Source: CAMTUH01 sp947084935
GTDB lineage: Bacteria > Pseudomonadota > Gammaproteobacteria > Coxiellales > Coxiellaceae
DNA: 64,000 nt
Direction: 5' to 3'
Assembly: GCA_947084935.1 (NCBI GenBank)
Contig: CAMTUH010000003.1
Span: 124,001 to 188,000 of the forward strand
Shown piece after piece: positions 50,929 through 60,438 of the stretch. The position numbers and the translations under genes are program-made. Positions within the stretch are counted from its first letter, which is position 1. The number at the start of each line of letters is the position of its first letter. The notes below the pieces were generated by a model. It was not told where the DNA came from and made no database searches. It saw only the letters and a list, made by a program, of their open reading frames with translations.

Positions 50929-53628
50929 ATGAGCCCTATGAAAAACCCTACGGATAAGCCATTTATACTGGTGGACGGGTCCTCGTACCTGTTTCGCGCC
51001 TATTATGCATTGCCTCCGCTGACGAATTCTCATGGGCAACCGACCGGTGCTATTTATGGTGTGATTAATATGTTGAAAAAATTAGTCGCGGATTATCAGC
51101 CAGAACACATCGCGGTCGTGTTTGACCCCAAAGGGAAAACGTTTCGAAACGACTTGTACCCTGCTTATAAAGCTAATCGCGTGGCCATGCCGGATGAGTT
51201 GCGAACGCAGATCAAACCGCTGTTTGAAGTCATTAAAGCGCTGGGGTTACCGCTTGTCATCGAAGAGGGTTACGAAGCGGACGACGTCATTGCCACGTTA
51301 GCCGAAAAAGCACAGCAGTTGCACATGCCGGTGCTCGTTTCCACGGGTGATAAAGACCTGGCGCAAATTGTGAATGATCAAGTCACGCTGATTAACACCA
51401 TGACCGATCGAGAATTAAATCCCAAGGGCGTTCAAGAAAAATTTGGTGTCACGCCCGAACAAATGATTGATTATTTAACTTTAGTGGGAGACACGAGCGA
51501 TAATCTTCCCGGTATTCCCAAAGTAGGCCCAAAAACGGCAGTGAAATGGCTCGCCACGTACGGAACTTTAGAAAATATCATTAAACGTGCAGACGAAATT
51601 TCCGGTAAAGTGGGCGAAAATCTGCGTGGTCATTTAAACGATATCCCGTTAATGCGCCAATTGGTGACGGTGATATCGAATTTGAAAATTTCAGAAAAAC
51701 CGACGGATTTGGTTCGCGGCGATTACGATCGCGAGAAACTCATTCAATTATTTACTGAGTTAGAATTTAAATCGTGGCTCGCGGAATTACTCAGCAATCA
51801 GAATGAAATTACTGAAAAAAAGGAACAATATGCCACCCTTTTTGATGAAAAGGCTTTTGAAGCATGGCTTGAAAAGCTTTCAAAATCCGAAGAATTTGCC
51901 TTTGATACCGAAACCACCAGTTTAGACCCCATGCACGCGAAACTGGTTGGCGTTTCCTTTTCAGTAAAACCGGGAGAAGCTGCGTATGTTCCTTTGTGTC
52001 ACGATTATTTAGGCGCGCCCAAACAACTGCAGAAAACCTGGGTTCTGAATAAACTGAAATCCCTGCTGGGGGATCCGGCTCGTACGCTCATCGGTCAAAA
52101 CATCAAATACGACATGCACGTGTTGGCGAATGAGGGTGTGGAAATTAAGGCGAAATTACGCGATACGCTTCTGGAATCGTACGTGTTAAACAGCACCGGG
52201 ACACGACACGATCTCAACAGCTTATCGTTAAAATATTTGGGCAAGAAGATGATTACCTTTGAAGACATCGCAGGCAAAGGCGTGAAACAACTGACCTTTA
52301 ATGAGATTTCCATCAACACGGCCTCCACGTATGCCGCTGAAGACGCTGATTTTACCTTGCAATTGGATCATAAGCTCATTCCACTCATCGAGAAAGAAAA
52401 AACTTTTAAAAAAGTGTTTGAACACATTGAAATGCCGCTAATGCCAATTTTGGCGCGAATAGAAAGACACGGCGTGTTAATTGATGCCGAGATGTTACGT
52501 GCGCAGAGTGAAGAATTGAATACACGCATCGCTGAATGCGAACGAGAAGCGTATCAGTTGGCAGGGCGTGAATTTAATCTGGGGTCACCAAAACAATTGC
52601 AGACAATTTTATACGATGAGCTGAAATTACCGATTCTGAAGAAAACGCCGGGAGGGCAGCCCTCCACGGCAGAGTTTGTGTTGCAGGATTTGGCGTTCGA
52701 CTATCCCTTGCCAAAAGTCATTTTGGAATACCGCAGTTTAAGTAAATTAAAATCGACTTATACTGATCGTTTGCCTGAGCAAGTTCATCCCACTACGGGT
52801 CGTGTGCATACGTCGTATAATCAAGCCGTCACGTCAACGGGACGATTATCGTCCAATAACCCTAATTTGCAGAATATTCCCGTTCGAACCGAAGAAGGCC
52901 GTAAAATTCGTCGTGCTTTTATTGCGCCCCCGGGGTTCCATATGGTTGCGGCGGATTATTCGCAAATTGAACTGCGCATCATCGCGCATATTTCAAAAGA
53001 ACCGAATTTAATTAAAGCGTTTGAACAATCCCTCGATATTCACAGTGCGACGGCGGCGGAAGTATTTTCCGTGAAAATCGATCAAGTGACGTCCGAGCAA
53101 CGGCGTCGTGCAAAGGCCATCAATTTTGGATTGCTGTACGGAATGTCGAGTTTTGGCTTGTCCAAGCAATTGGGTATCGAACGTAATTTGGCGCAGAAAT
53201 ATATCGACATCTATTTTCAACGGTATCCTAAAGTGCACGAATACATGCAGCAGATTCGTGCCGTTGCCGCCAGTCAAGGGTACGTGGAAACTTTGTTTGG
53301 ACGTCGTGTGTATTTACCCGATATTCATTCCGCGAACGTGCAGCGCCGTCGGGCGGCAGAGCGCGCAGCAATTAACGCGCCGATGCAGGGCACGGCGGCC
53401 GATATGATTAAAATCGCGATGATTGCGATTGATCATTGGCTTGAGCATGATAGAGTAGATGCGCACATGGTTATGCAAGTTCACGATGAATTAGTATTCG
53501 AGGTCGCGAAAAAAGACCTTTCTACCGTAGTCGTGCAAATCAAATCCTTGATGGAACAGGCTGCCCCACTAACGGTACCGTTAGTAGTTGATATTGGGGT
53601 AGGTAATAATTGGGATGAGGCGCATTAG
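50929..53628 (+). CDS. polA: DNA polymerase I
   Basis: Pol I removes RNA primers and fills repair gaps. The 899 residues carry all three modules: a 5'-3' exonuclease (FILVDGSSYLFRAYYAL, EEGYEADDVIATLA, DTSDNLPGIPKVGPKTA), a 3'-5' exonuclease with intact acidic residues (AFDTETTSLDPM), and a polymerase with motif A DYSQIELRI, O-helix RRRAKAINFGLLYGMSSFG and motif C MQVHDELVFEV. Proofreading is thus predicted. ATGs at 50929 and 50938 are both possible starts. Confidence 0.97.
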   Translation: MSPMKNPTDKPFILVDGSSYLFRAYYALPPLTNSHGQPTGAIYGVINMLKKLVADYQPEHIAVVFDPKGKTFRNDLYPAYKANRVAMPDELRTQIKPLFEVIKALGLPLVIEEGYEADDVIATLAEKAQQLHMPVLVSTGDKDLAQIVNDQVTLINTMTDRELNPKGVQEKFGVTPEQMIDYLTLVGDTSDNLPGIPKVGPKTAVKWLATYGTLENIIKRADEISGKVGENLRGHLNDIPLMRQLVTVISNLKISEKPTDLVRGDYDREKLIQLFTELEFKSWLAELLSNQNEITEKKEQYATLFDEKAFEAWLEKLSKSEEFAFDTETTSLDPMHAKLVGVSFSVKPGEAAYVPLCHDYLGAPKQLQKTWVLNKLKSLLGDPARTLIGQNIKYDMHVLANEGVEIKAKLRDTLLESYVLNSTGTRHDLNSLSLKYLGKKMITFEDIAGKGVKQLTFNEISINTASTYAAEDADFTLQLDHKLIPLIEKEKTFKKVFEHIEMPLMPILARIERHGVLIDAEMLRAQSEELNTRIAECEREAYQLAGREFNLGSPKQLQTILYDELKLPILKKTPGGQPSTAEFVLQDLAFDYPLPKVILEYRSLSKLKSTYTDRLPEQVHPTTGRVHTSYNQAVTSTGRLSSNNPNLQNIPVRTEEGRKIRRAFIAPPGFHMVAADYSQIELRIIAHISKEPNLIKAFEQSLDIHSATAAEVFSVKIDQVTSEQRRRAKAINFGLLYGMSSFGLSKQLGIERNLAQKYIDIYFQRYPKVHEYMQQIRAVAASQGYVETLFGRRVYLPDIHSANVQRRRAAERAAINAPMQGTAADMIKIAMIAIDHWLEHDRVDAHMVMQVHDELVFEVAKKDLSTVVVQIKSLMEQAAPLTVPLVVDIGVGNNWDEAH

Positions 53629-53665
53629 GCCTAGTCAGTAATAAAATTACCCAGGAGATAAAAAT

Positions 53666-54019
53666 ATGCGTGATGATCAGGAATTAACGCGACAAAATCA
53701 ACGCGAACCCGCGTCTACTTGGGGAATATGTATTGCATTATTTCTCCTGATTTGGGGGGTGGTTGAGGGAATATCACTGGCTGATAATATAGAGGATGGG
53801 AGTCTGGGTGTTGAGGGTTGGGCAAAATGGGCGGTTTCAGCAGGCTTGTGGCTTGCCTGTTTGTCAGGTTGTGGCGCTTGTTGGTACCGAAGCTCTGCGT
53901 CACCAGCACCTTCCGTTGGTTTTTACAGGCAGGACGTGTACAGAGCATATCTTAGTAGCGGTATTGATAATGACGACGAGGGCACCGATGACGATGAAAG
54001 CAGTGCCCATGGTCTATGA
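53666..54019 (+). CDS. Small two-TM membrane protein of unknown function
   Basis: 117 residues with two hydrophobic segments (WGICIALFLLIWGVVEGISLA and WAVSAGLWLACLSGCGACWY) and an acidic end (DNDDEGTDDDESS). The acidic-tail, paired-TM design resembles, on a smaller scale, the protein at 8492-9565. CAGGAG precedes the ATG. It converges on glmS with 11 bases between stops. Confidence 0.6.
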   Translation: MRDDQELTRQNQREPASTWGICIALFLLIWGVVEGISLADNIEDGSLGVEGWAKWAVSAGLWLACLSGCGACWYRSSASPAPSVGFYRQDVYRAYLSSGIDNDDEGTDDDESSAHGL

Positions 54020-54030
54020 GAATGAGCCTT

Positions 54031-55863
54031 TTATTCAACCGTAACGGATTTCGCTAAATTGCGTGGTTGATCTACGTCAGTGCCTTTCAGAACAGCAATA
54101 TGATAGGCCAATAACTGCAACGGAACGGTGTAGGCAATGGGTGTTAAAACATCCGGTATGCTCGGCATTTTAATGAGCGTGTGATGTTCCGATTGCGGTT
54201 GCCAGGACACACTTTTATCCATAAACACAAATAATTCGCCGCCCCTCGCTTGCACTTCTTGCATATTCGATTCGAGTTTTTCGATGAGATGATCGTTCGG
54301 TGCGACCACGATCACGGGCATGCCTTTGTCGACCAACGCTAAGGGGCCGTGTTTCAATTCACCCGCGGGGTAAGCTTCCGCGTGCATGTAGGAAATTTCT
54401 TTTAATTTTAACGCGCCTTCTAAAGCGATGGGAAAAAGCGCGCCGCGACCTAAAAATAAGGCGTGTTCTTTATCCACAAATCGCTTGGATAATTGTTTAA
54501 TGGTGGAATCCAGTCGCAAGGTTTCTTGCAGCAACGATGGCAAGCGACGTAATTCTTCGATAGTTTTGTCGGAATTCCAGTTTGTCTTCTTTGATTGAAA
54601 CAGCATGGTGAGCATCAATAACACCACTAACTGCGTGGTGAACGTTTTAGTCGCGGCAACACCGATTTCATTACCGGCGCGCGTTAAAAAAACTAACTCC
54701 GCTTCGCGCGCAATCGAGCTGGTGGGGACATTGCAAATGCCCATGGTGGCTGCGTAGCCCAATTTTTTTGCTTGTCGCAACGCCGCCAGTGTATCAGCGG
54801 TTTCACCCGATTGAGATAAGGCAATGAATAAAGTGTTCGGTTCGACGACGGCCTTTCGATAACGATTTTCACTGGCAATTTCAACTTGGCAAGGCATGCC
54901 GGCCAATCCTTCCAACCAATAGCGCCCCACTAAAGCCGCGTGATGGCTGGTGCCGCACGCAACGATTTGAATACGGTTTATTTTATTTAAAATCATTTCC
55001 GCATTATGTCCGAAACTTTGCGGATGTACGTGGTGGTTAATCAGATGGCCACTAATCGTATCGAGCACGCTTTGGGGCTGATCGAAAATTTCTTTTTGCA
55101 TGTAGTGGCGGTACTTTCCTTTACTCGTTGTATCGCGGCCGGTTTTTATCGTATGCGCCGATCGTTTTGTTACCGTGTCGTGTTCATCGTAAATCGCGAC
55201 AGAATTAAGTTCAATTTTGGCGATATCCCCTTCTTCCAAATAAATGAAACGCTGCGTAACGGGAAGCAATGCCAGAGGGTCGGATGCAATAAAATTCTCG
55301 CCGACGCCTTCGCCGATCACGAGCGGGCTGCCTCGTCGAACGGCGTACAGTGTTTTGGGTTCGTTAATCGTAATGATGCCCAGTGCGTAAGCGCCCACCA
55401 ATTCTTTCGCAACGCGTTGAATCGCAGGTAACAACGATTTTTTATCTTTGCTGTAATGATGGAGTAAATGCGCAATGACTTCCGTATCCGTTTCGGATGT
55501 AAATGCGTAGCCGAGTTTTATCAGTTTTTGTCGGAGTTTATCGTGATTTTCGATGATGCCGTTATGAACCACTGCTATGGTGTTTTCCGAGCAATGCGGG
55601 TGGGCATTGGTTTCTGTGGGTTTGCCGTGCGTGGCCCATCGGGTGTGGGCGATGCCCACCGACCCTTGCAGCGGCCTTTTTTCTAATTGTGCTTCAAGCG
55701 CACTCACTTTGCCTTTCACGCGAAGACGCTGAATTTTAGCTGTTTTTGGATGCAGAATGGCGACGCCCGCCGAATCGTAACCGCGGTATTCCAGCCGTTT
55801 TAAACCTTCGAGTAAGAGTTCAGCAATGTCTCGCTGTGCTGTAGCACCAACTATCCCGCACAT
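54031..55863 (-). CDS. glmS: Glutamine-fructose-6-phosphate aminotransferase
   Basis: GlmS makes glucosamine 6-phosphate, the first step to UDP-GlcNAc for peptidoglycan and lipid A. The 610-residue protein has the N-terminal nucleophile cysteine directly after Met (MCGIVGA), IAHTRWATHGKPTETNAHPH and GIIENHDKLR. Two SIS domains follow (VACGTSHHAALVGRYW and ALSQSGETADTLAALR), and it ends DQPRNLAKSVTVE. The 220 bp upstream of its start (to tkt) show no gene and no glmS ribozyme-like sequence that I recognise. Confidence 0.97.
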   Translation of the reverse strand: MCGIVGATAQRDIAELLLEGLKRLEYRGYDSAGVAILHPKTAKIQRLRVKGKVSALEAQLEKRPLQGSVGIAHTRWATHGKPTETNAHPHCSENTIAVVHNGIIENHDKLRQKLIKLGYAFTSETDTEVIAHLLHHYSKDKKSLLPAIQRVAKELVGAYALGIITINEPKTLYAVRRGSPLVIGEGVGENFIASDPLALLPVTQRFIYLEEGDIAKIELNSVAIYDEHDTVTKRSAHTIKTGRDTTSKGKYRHYMQKEIFDQPQSVLDTISGHLINHHVHPQSFGHNAEMILNKINRIQIVACGTSHHAALVGRYWLEGLAGMPCQVEIASENRYRKAVVEPNTLFIALSQSGETADTLAALRQAKKLGYAATMGICNVPTSSIAREAELVFLTRAGNEIGVAATKTFTTQLVVLLMLTMLFQSKKTNWNSDKTIEELRRLPSLLQETLRLDSTIKQLSKRFVDKEHALFLGRGALFPIALEGALKLKEISYMHAEAYPAGELKHGPLALVDKGMPVIVVAPNDHLIEKLESNMQEVQARGGELFVFMDKSVSWQPQSEHHTLIKMPSIPDVLTPIAYTVPLQLLAYHIAVLKGTDVDQPRNLAKSVTVE

Positions 55864-56083
55864 AGTGGCTCCTTTTTTAAATTATCATACACCACCTCTA
55901 TTAAAAGTGTCGTACTTTTCTGCAAATTCGCCCTTAGAGGGTGGCGTGCAGGCCGTCGCCTTCAATGTGGATCCCCGTGTCTCGGCCGTGAAAATTCACT
56001 CGCACGAGGATGACGGGTAGTAATTGCACCCCCTCAGGAGAAACGTTATTATCTCCCTTCTAAAAAGACACAGGAATGCCCTC

Positions 56084-58087
56084 ATGCCCTCACGCCGTGA
56101 CTGTGCTAATGCCATCCGTGCGTTGGCGATGGACGCTGTTCAGAAAGCCCACTCGGGTCATCCAGGAATGCCCATGGGAATGGCGGACATCGCGGAAGTA
56201 CTCTGGCGTGATTTTTTAAAAGTTAACCCCGCAAATCCGAAATGGGTGAACCGCGACCGATTTATTTTATCCAACGGTCACGGCGCGATGCTGCAATACG
56301 CGTTGTTACACCTCACGGGTTTTGATCTCAGCATGGACGACATCAAACAATTCCGCCAACTGCATTCGCGTACACCGGGACATCCGGAGTTAGGTCACGC
56401 ACCGGGGATTGAAACTACTACGGGGCCGTTGGGGCAAGGTTTAGCAAACGGTGTGGGTATGGCCGTTGCCGAACAAATTCTGGCTGAAGCGTTTAATCGC
56501 GAAGATTTTCCGATCGTCGACCATTACACCTACGTGTTCGCGGGCGACGGTGATTTGATGGAGGGTATTTCGCATGAAGCGTGTTCGCTCGCAGGAACTT
56601 TAGGGTTAGGCAAATTAATCGTATTTTACGACGATAATGGCATTTCTATCGATGGTGAAGTGAAAGCGTGGTTCACCGACGATACGCCAAGCCGTTTTGA
56701 AGCGTATCGCTGGCACGTGATTCCACACGTCGATGGCCACGATTCCGAAGCCGTTTATCGAGCCATTGAAGAAGCCCGAAGCGTCAAAGATAAACCGAGC
56801 CTGATTTGCTGCAAAACGATTATTGGTTACGGAGCGCCGGTGTTGGCGGGAAAAGCCGTGGCACACGGTGCGCCGTTGGGTGAGGAAGAAGTCGCGGGTG
56901 CGCGAAAAATTTTAAATTGGCCCCATCCGCCGTTTGAAATTCCTAAGGAAATTTACGCGGCGTGGGACGCGCGCAAGAAAGGAAAAGAACACGAAACGGA
57001 ATGGAATAGACTATTCACGCACTACAAAAAACAGCATCCCGATTTGGCGGAAGAATTTGACCGCCGTCAAAAGCGAGCGCTTCCCAAAGAGTGGGCGCAC
57101 AAAATGAAAGACCTGATTGAGAAAATGCAAGTGTCCCGTGAAGACAATGCCACTCGAAAATTTTCGTTAAAATGCATCAATGCGTTTGCGCCGTTATTGC
57201 CGGAATTAATTGGCGGTTCCGCGGATTTGTCCGAATCGAATTGCACCGAGTGGTCTGGCGCAAATTTATTGTCTCAAGAAAATCGTTCGGGAAACTATAT
57301 TGAATACGGCGTGCGTGAATTTGGCATGACCGGTATGGTCAATGGAATGGCGCTGCACGGTGGTTTTATTCCGTTTGCCGGGACGTTTTTAACGTTTTCG
57401 GATTACGCGCGCGGCGCGGTGCGTTTGGCGGCGGTTATGCAGGCACATTCCATTTTTGTGTATTCCCACGATTCCATCGGGCTCGGTGAAGACGGGCCCA
57501 CGCATCAGCCCATCGAACAATTACCCTCACTTCGAATGATTCCGGGTTTGCGCGTGTGGCGACCGTGCGACGGTGCTGAAACCGCGGTGGCGTGGCAGCA
57601 AGCGATTGAACACGCGGGGCCGAGTTGCCTCTTGCTCACGCGCCAAAAAGTAACGCATCAAGAGCGTGAAATAAAGCAATTATCCGAAATTGCAAAAGGC
57701 GGTTATGTTGTGTGGGAACCGAAATCCGAGCCACGCGTGATTTTGATGGCGACCGGATCCGAAGTGAGTATTGCCGTGGATGCGGCAAAACAATTACAAG
57801 AAAAAAGTATTGCGGCGCGAGTGGTTTCAATGCCGTGTTGTGAAGTCTTCAAAAGACAAGACGAAGCATACCGCAACCGCGTGTTGCCAACGCACATCAC
57901 GGCTCGCGTGGCGATTGAAGCGGCGGCACCGGATTATTGGTATCAATTTGTGGGTGACAACGGAAAGATCATCGGCATCGACCGGTTTGGTGCTTCGGCA
58001 CCGTGGAAAGACGTCTACGAAGCATATGGATTTACGCCGAAACACGTCGTTCATGTGGTTCAACAATTACATAAGGGGGTACGATGA
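56084..58087 (+). CDS. tkt: Transketolase
   Basis: Tkt transfers two-carbon units in the non-oxidative pentose phosphate pathway. It is 667 residues from ATG 56084 (MPSRRDCANAIRALAMDAVQ), which follows AGGA. The protein has HSGHPGMPMGMADIAEVLW, the thiamine-diphosphate motif GDGDLMEGISHEA through NGISIDG, and the Pyr domain (GVREFGMTGMVNGMALHGG, DSIGLGEDGPTHQPIEQL). A frame extends upstream to 56024 without family similarity. gap starts inside its stop codon, so the two genes are translationally coupled. Confidence 0.97.
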   Translation: MPSRRDCANAIRALAMDAVQKAHSGHPGMPMGMADIAEVLWRDFLKVNPANPKWVNRDRFILSNGHGAMLQYALLHLTGFDLSMDDIKQFRQLHSRTPGHPELGHAPGIETTTGPLGQGLANGVGMAVAEQILAEAFNREDFPIVDHYTYVFAGDGDLMEGISHEACSLAGTLGLGKLIVFYDDNGISIDGEVKAWFTDDTPSRFEAYRWHVIPHVDGHDSEAVYRAIEEARSVKDKPSLICCKTIIGYGAPVLAGKAVAHGAPLGEEEVAGARKILNWPHPPFEIPKEIYAAWDARKKGKEHETEWNRLFTHYKKQHPDLAEEFDRRQKRALPKEWAHKMKDLIEKMQVSREDNATRKFSLKCINAFAPLLPELIGGSADLSESNCTEWSGANLLSQENRSGNYIEYGVREFGMTGMVNGMALHGGFIPFAGTFLTFSDYARGAVRLAAVMQAHSIFVYSHDSIGLGEDGPTHQPIEQLPSLRMIPGLRVWRPCDGAETAVAWQQAIEHAGPSCLLLTRQKVTHQEREIKQLSEIAKGGYVVWEPKSEPRVILMATGSEVSIAVDAAKQLQEKSIAARVVSMPCCEVFKRQDEAYRNRVLPTHITARVAIEAAAPDYWYQFVGDNGKIIGIDRFGASAPWKDVYEAYGFTPKHVVHVVQQLHKGVR

Positions 58088-59088
58088 GTTACAACATTGC
58101 CATTAATGGTTACGGTCGAATTGGGCGAAATATTTTACGTGCCTTGTACGAATCAAAAAAACATAAAGATCTGAAAATTGTCGCGATTAACGATCTGGGC
58201 GATGTCAACACCAACGCACACTTAACCAAATACGATACGGTGCACGGACGATTTCAGGGTGATGTCCGCGTGGACAGCAATGGGCTGGTTATTAATGGCG
58301 ATAAAATTAAAGTCTGCGCTGTTCGAAATCCAGAAGAATTGCCGTGGCGTGAATTGAATATTGATTTAGTGTTGGAATGCACGGGATTATTCGCGAGTCG
58401 GGAAAAATCCGAGGCGCATTTAAAAGCGGGCGCTAAAAAAGTGCTCATCTCAGCGCCCGCAGGAAATGACGTTAAAACCATTGTATTTGGCGTGAATGAA
58501 AATACGCTGACAAATAAAGATAACATTATTTCGAACGCGTCGTGCACGACGAACTGTTTGGCACCATTAGTTAAAGTATTAAATGATGCAGTGGGTGTTG
58601 AGCGCGGGTTGATGGTGACGGTGCATTCATACACGAACGATCAAAGCCTCACGGACAGTTATCACAAAGATCTTCATCGTGGGCGTGCGGCGGCAATGTC
58701 GATGATTCCCACGAAAACGGGTGCGGCTGCGGCAGTGGGGTTGGTTTTACCGGAATTGAATGGCAAGTTGGATGGTTATGCCATTCGCGTCCCCACCATC
58801 AATGTGTCGGTGATTGATTTTACTTTTGATGCGAAGAAATCTGTTTCGGTGGATGAAATCAATGCGATTATGAAAAAAGCTGCTGAGGGGAAAATGAAGG
58901 GCATTTTGGGGTATAACGATGAGCCTTTGGTTTCCGTGGATTTTAATCACGATCCGCGTTCGTCGGTGTTTGACGCGGGGCAAACGCGTGTTATCGATCG
59001 GTTGGTGAAGGTGGTTTCTTGGTACGATAATGAGTGGGGATTCTCGAATCGCATGTTGGATACGGCGCAGGCGTTTTTGGCAGTGTAG
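58084..59088 (+). CDS. gap: Glyceraldehyde-3-phosphate dehydrogenase
   Basis: Gap interconverts glyceraldehyde 3-phosphate and 1,3-bisphosphoglycerate with NAD(P). The 334-residue protein has the Rossmann start INGYGRIGRNILRALYE and catalytic cysteine in SNASCTTNCLAPLVK. HSYTNDQSLTDSYHKDLHRGRAA and the C-terminal VSWYDNEWGFSNRM follow. It overlaps tkt by four bases. A GTAGCC repeat cluster separates it from pgk, so expression may drop or be reset between them. Confidence 0.97.
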   Translation: MSYNIAINGYGRIGRNILRALYESKKHKDLKIVAINDLGDVNTNAHLTKYDTVHGRFQGDVRVDSNGLVINGDKIKVCAVRNPEELPWRELNIDLVLECTGLFASREKSEAHLKAGAKKVLISAPAGNDVKTIVFGVNENTLTNKDNIISNASCTTNCLAPLVKVLNDAVGVERGLMVTVHSYTNDQSLTDSYHKDLHRGRAAAMSMIPTKTGAAAAVGLVLPELNGKLDGYAIRVPTINVSVIDFTFDAKKSVSVDEINAIMKKAAEGKMKGILGYNDEPLVSVDFNHDPRSSVFDAGQTRVIDRLVKVVSWYDNEWGFSNRMLDTAQAFLAV

Positions 59089-59120
59089 CTTCGGTGTTCG
59101 TCTGAACGATGGGAATACCC

Positions 59121-59216
59121 GTAGCCTTGATGGAACGAATTCGTAGCCTGGGTGGAGCCCCGCTTCGGGGCGTAACCCAGGAATTCCTTGATTACGCATG
59201 GCTCCATCAAGGCTAC
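59121..59216. repeat. Dispersed palindromic repeat, nested double copy between gap and pgk
   Basis: A partial copy GTAGCCTTGATGGAACGAATTC (from 59121) runs directly into a full inverse copy at 59143-59216 (GTAGCCTGGGTGGAGCC...TCCATCAAGGCTAC). This looks like one repeat inserted into another or duplicated in tandem. It occupies most of the gap-pgk spacer. Confidence 0.85.
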
Positions 59217-59250
59217 GCTCTTCACATTTAAAGGGGAGAAAAGAGGGAAA

Positions 59251-60438
59251 ATGTCTTCATTTCTAAAAATGTCCGATTTAAATTTAAAAGACAAACGCGT
59301 GCTGATTCGTGAAGATCTGAACGTGCCGATGGAAAATGGAAAAATTACCAGTGATGAGCGAATTATTCGCGCATTACCCACGATTGAAAAAGCACTGAAA
59401 GAAAGTGCGCGCGTGATGATTGTGTCTCATTTGGGGCGCCCTTCCGAAGGGAAGTTTAATGCAGAATTTTCACTGCAACCGGTTGTCGAAGTGCTCAGCA
59501 AAAAATTAAATCGCGAAATTCCACTCGTGAAAAATTGGTTGGATGGAGTTTCCATAGAACCGGGGTCTGCTGTATTGTGCGAAAACGTGCGATTTTTCGC
59601 GGGCGAAAATAAAAACGATACCGCCTTGTCGAAACAAATGGCTGCGTTGTGCGATATTTTTGTGATGGACGCGTTTGCCACGGCGCATCGTGCGCAAGCG
59701 TCCACGGTTGGAGTTGCGGAATACGCGCCGATCGCGTGTGCGGGGCCGTTGTTGGTTTCTGAAATGGATGCTTTGAGTCGTGCGTTGCAACACCCCAAGC
59801 GTCCGTTAGTGGCGATTGTTGGTGGGTCAAAAGTTTCTACTAAAATTCAATTACTCGAAAATTTATTGGACAAAGTTGATCAGTTGATTGTCGGTGGTGG
59901 CATTGCGAATACTTTTTTAAAAGCGCAAGGGTATGCGATTGGGAAATCCTTGTGCGAAGACGATTGGATTAACTCTGCCAATGAATTTTGGAAAAAAGCC
60001 GAAAAGAAAAGCGTTTCTATTCCACTGCCGGTGGATGTTGTTGTCGCAAAAGAACTATCAAAAGACGCAAAGGCCCTGGTTAAAAAGATCGATGACGTTG
60101 CCGCCGATGAAAGCATATTCGACGTCGGTCCGAAAACCTCCGCGAGTTATGGTGCGCTAATGAAAGCCGCCGGTACCATCGTCTGGAACGGCCCCGTGGG
60201 CGTATTTGAGATCGATGCGTTCAGTCAGGGGACTAAGGCCTTGGCAGAGGCCGTTGCGGAGAGCCGCGCTTACTCCATCGCGGGTGGAGGCGATACGTTG
60301 GCGGCGCTCGATCAGTTCGGTATCAGTGATAAAATATCCTATATTAGTACCGGAGGCGGTGCTTTCTTGGAATTCATGGAAGGAAAACCGTTGCCCGCCC
60401 TGGTTATCCTACAGAAGCGAGCAAATCATCATGAGTAA
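59251..60438 (+). CDS. pgk: Phosphoglycerate kinase
   Basis: Pgk makes ATP and 3-phosphoglycerate from 1,3-bisphosphoglycerate. The 395 residues from ATG 59251 show VLIREDLNVPMENGKI, IVSHLGRPSEGKFNAEFSL, FVMDAFATAHRAQAST, LVAIVGGSKVSTKIQLLENL and the nucleotide end SIAGGGDTLAALDQFG with STGGGAFLEFMEGKPLPA. The frame open to 59188 is a read-through of the repeat. The pyk ATG overlaps the last codons by eight bases. Confidence 0.97.
   Translation: MSSFLKMSDLNLKDKRVLIREDLNVPMENGKITSDERIIRALPTIEKALKESARVMIVSHLGRPSEGKFNAEFSLQPVVEVLSKKLNREIPLVKNWLDGVSIEPGSAVLCENVRFFAGENKNDTALSKQMAALCDIFVMDAFATAHRAQASTVGVAEYAPIACAGPLLVSEMDALSRALQHPKRPLVAIVGGSKVSTKIQLLENLLDKVDQLIVGGGIANTFLKAQGYAIGKSLCEDDWINSANEFWKKAEKKSVSIPLPVDVVVAKELSKDAKALVKKIDDVAADESIFDVGPKTSASYGALMKAAGTIVWNGPVGVFEIDAFSQGTKALAEAVAESRAYSIAGGGDTLAALDQFGISDKISYISTGGGAFLEFMEGKPLPALVILQKRANHHE

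Noticed and set aside
54031..56083. glmS ribozyme or riboswitch upstream of glmS
   Set aside because: The 220-bp upstream spacer shows no ribozyme-like core, and this ribozyme is known from Gram-positive bacteria.
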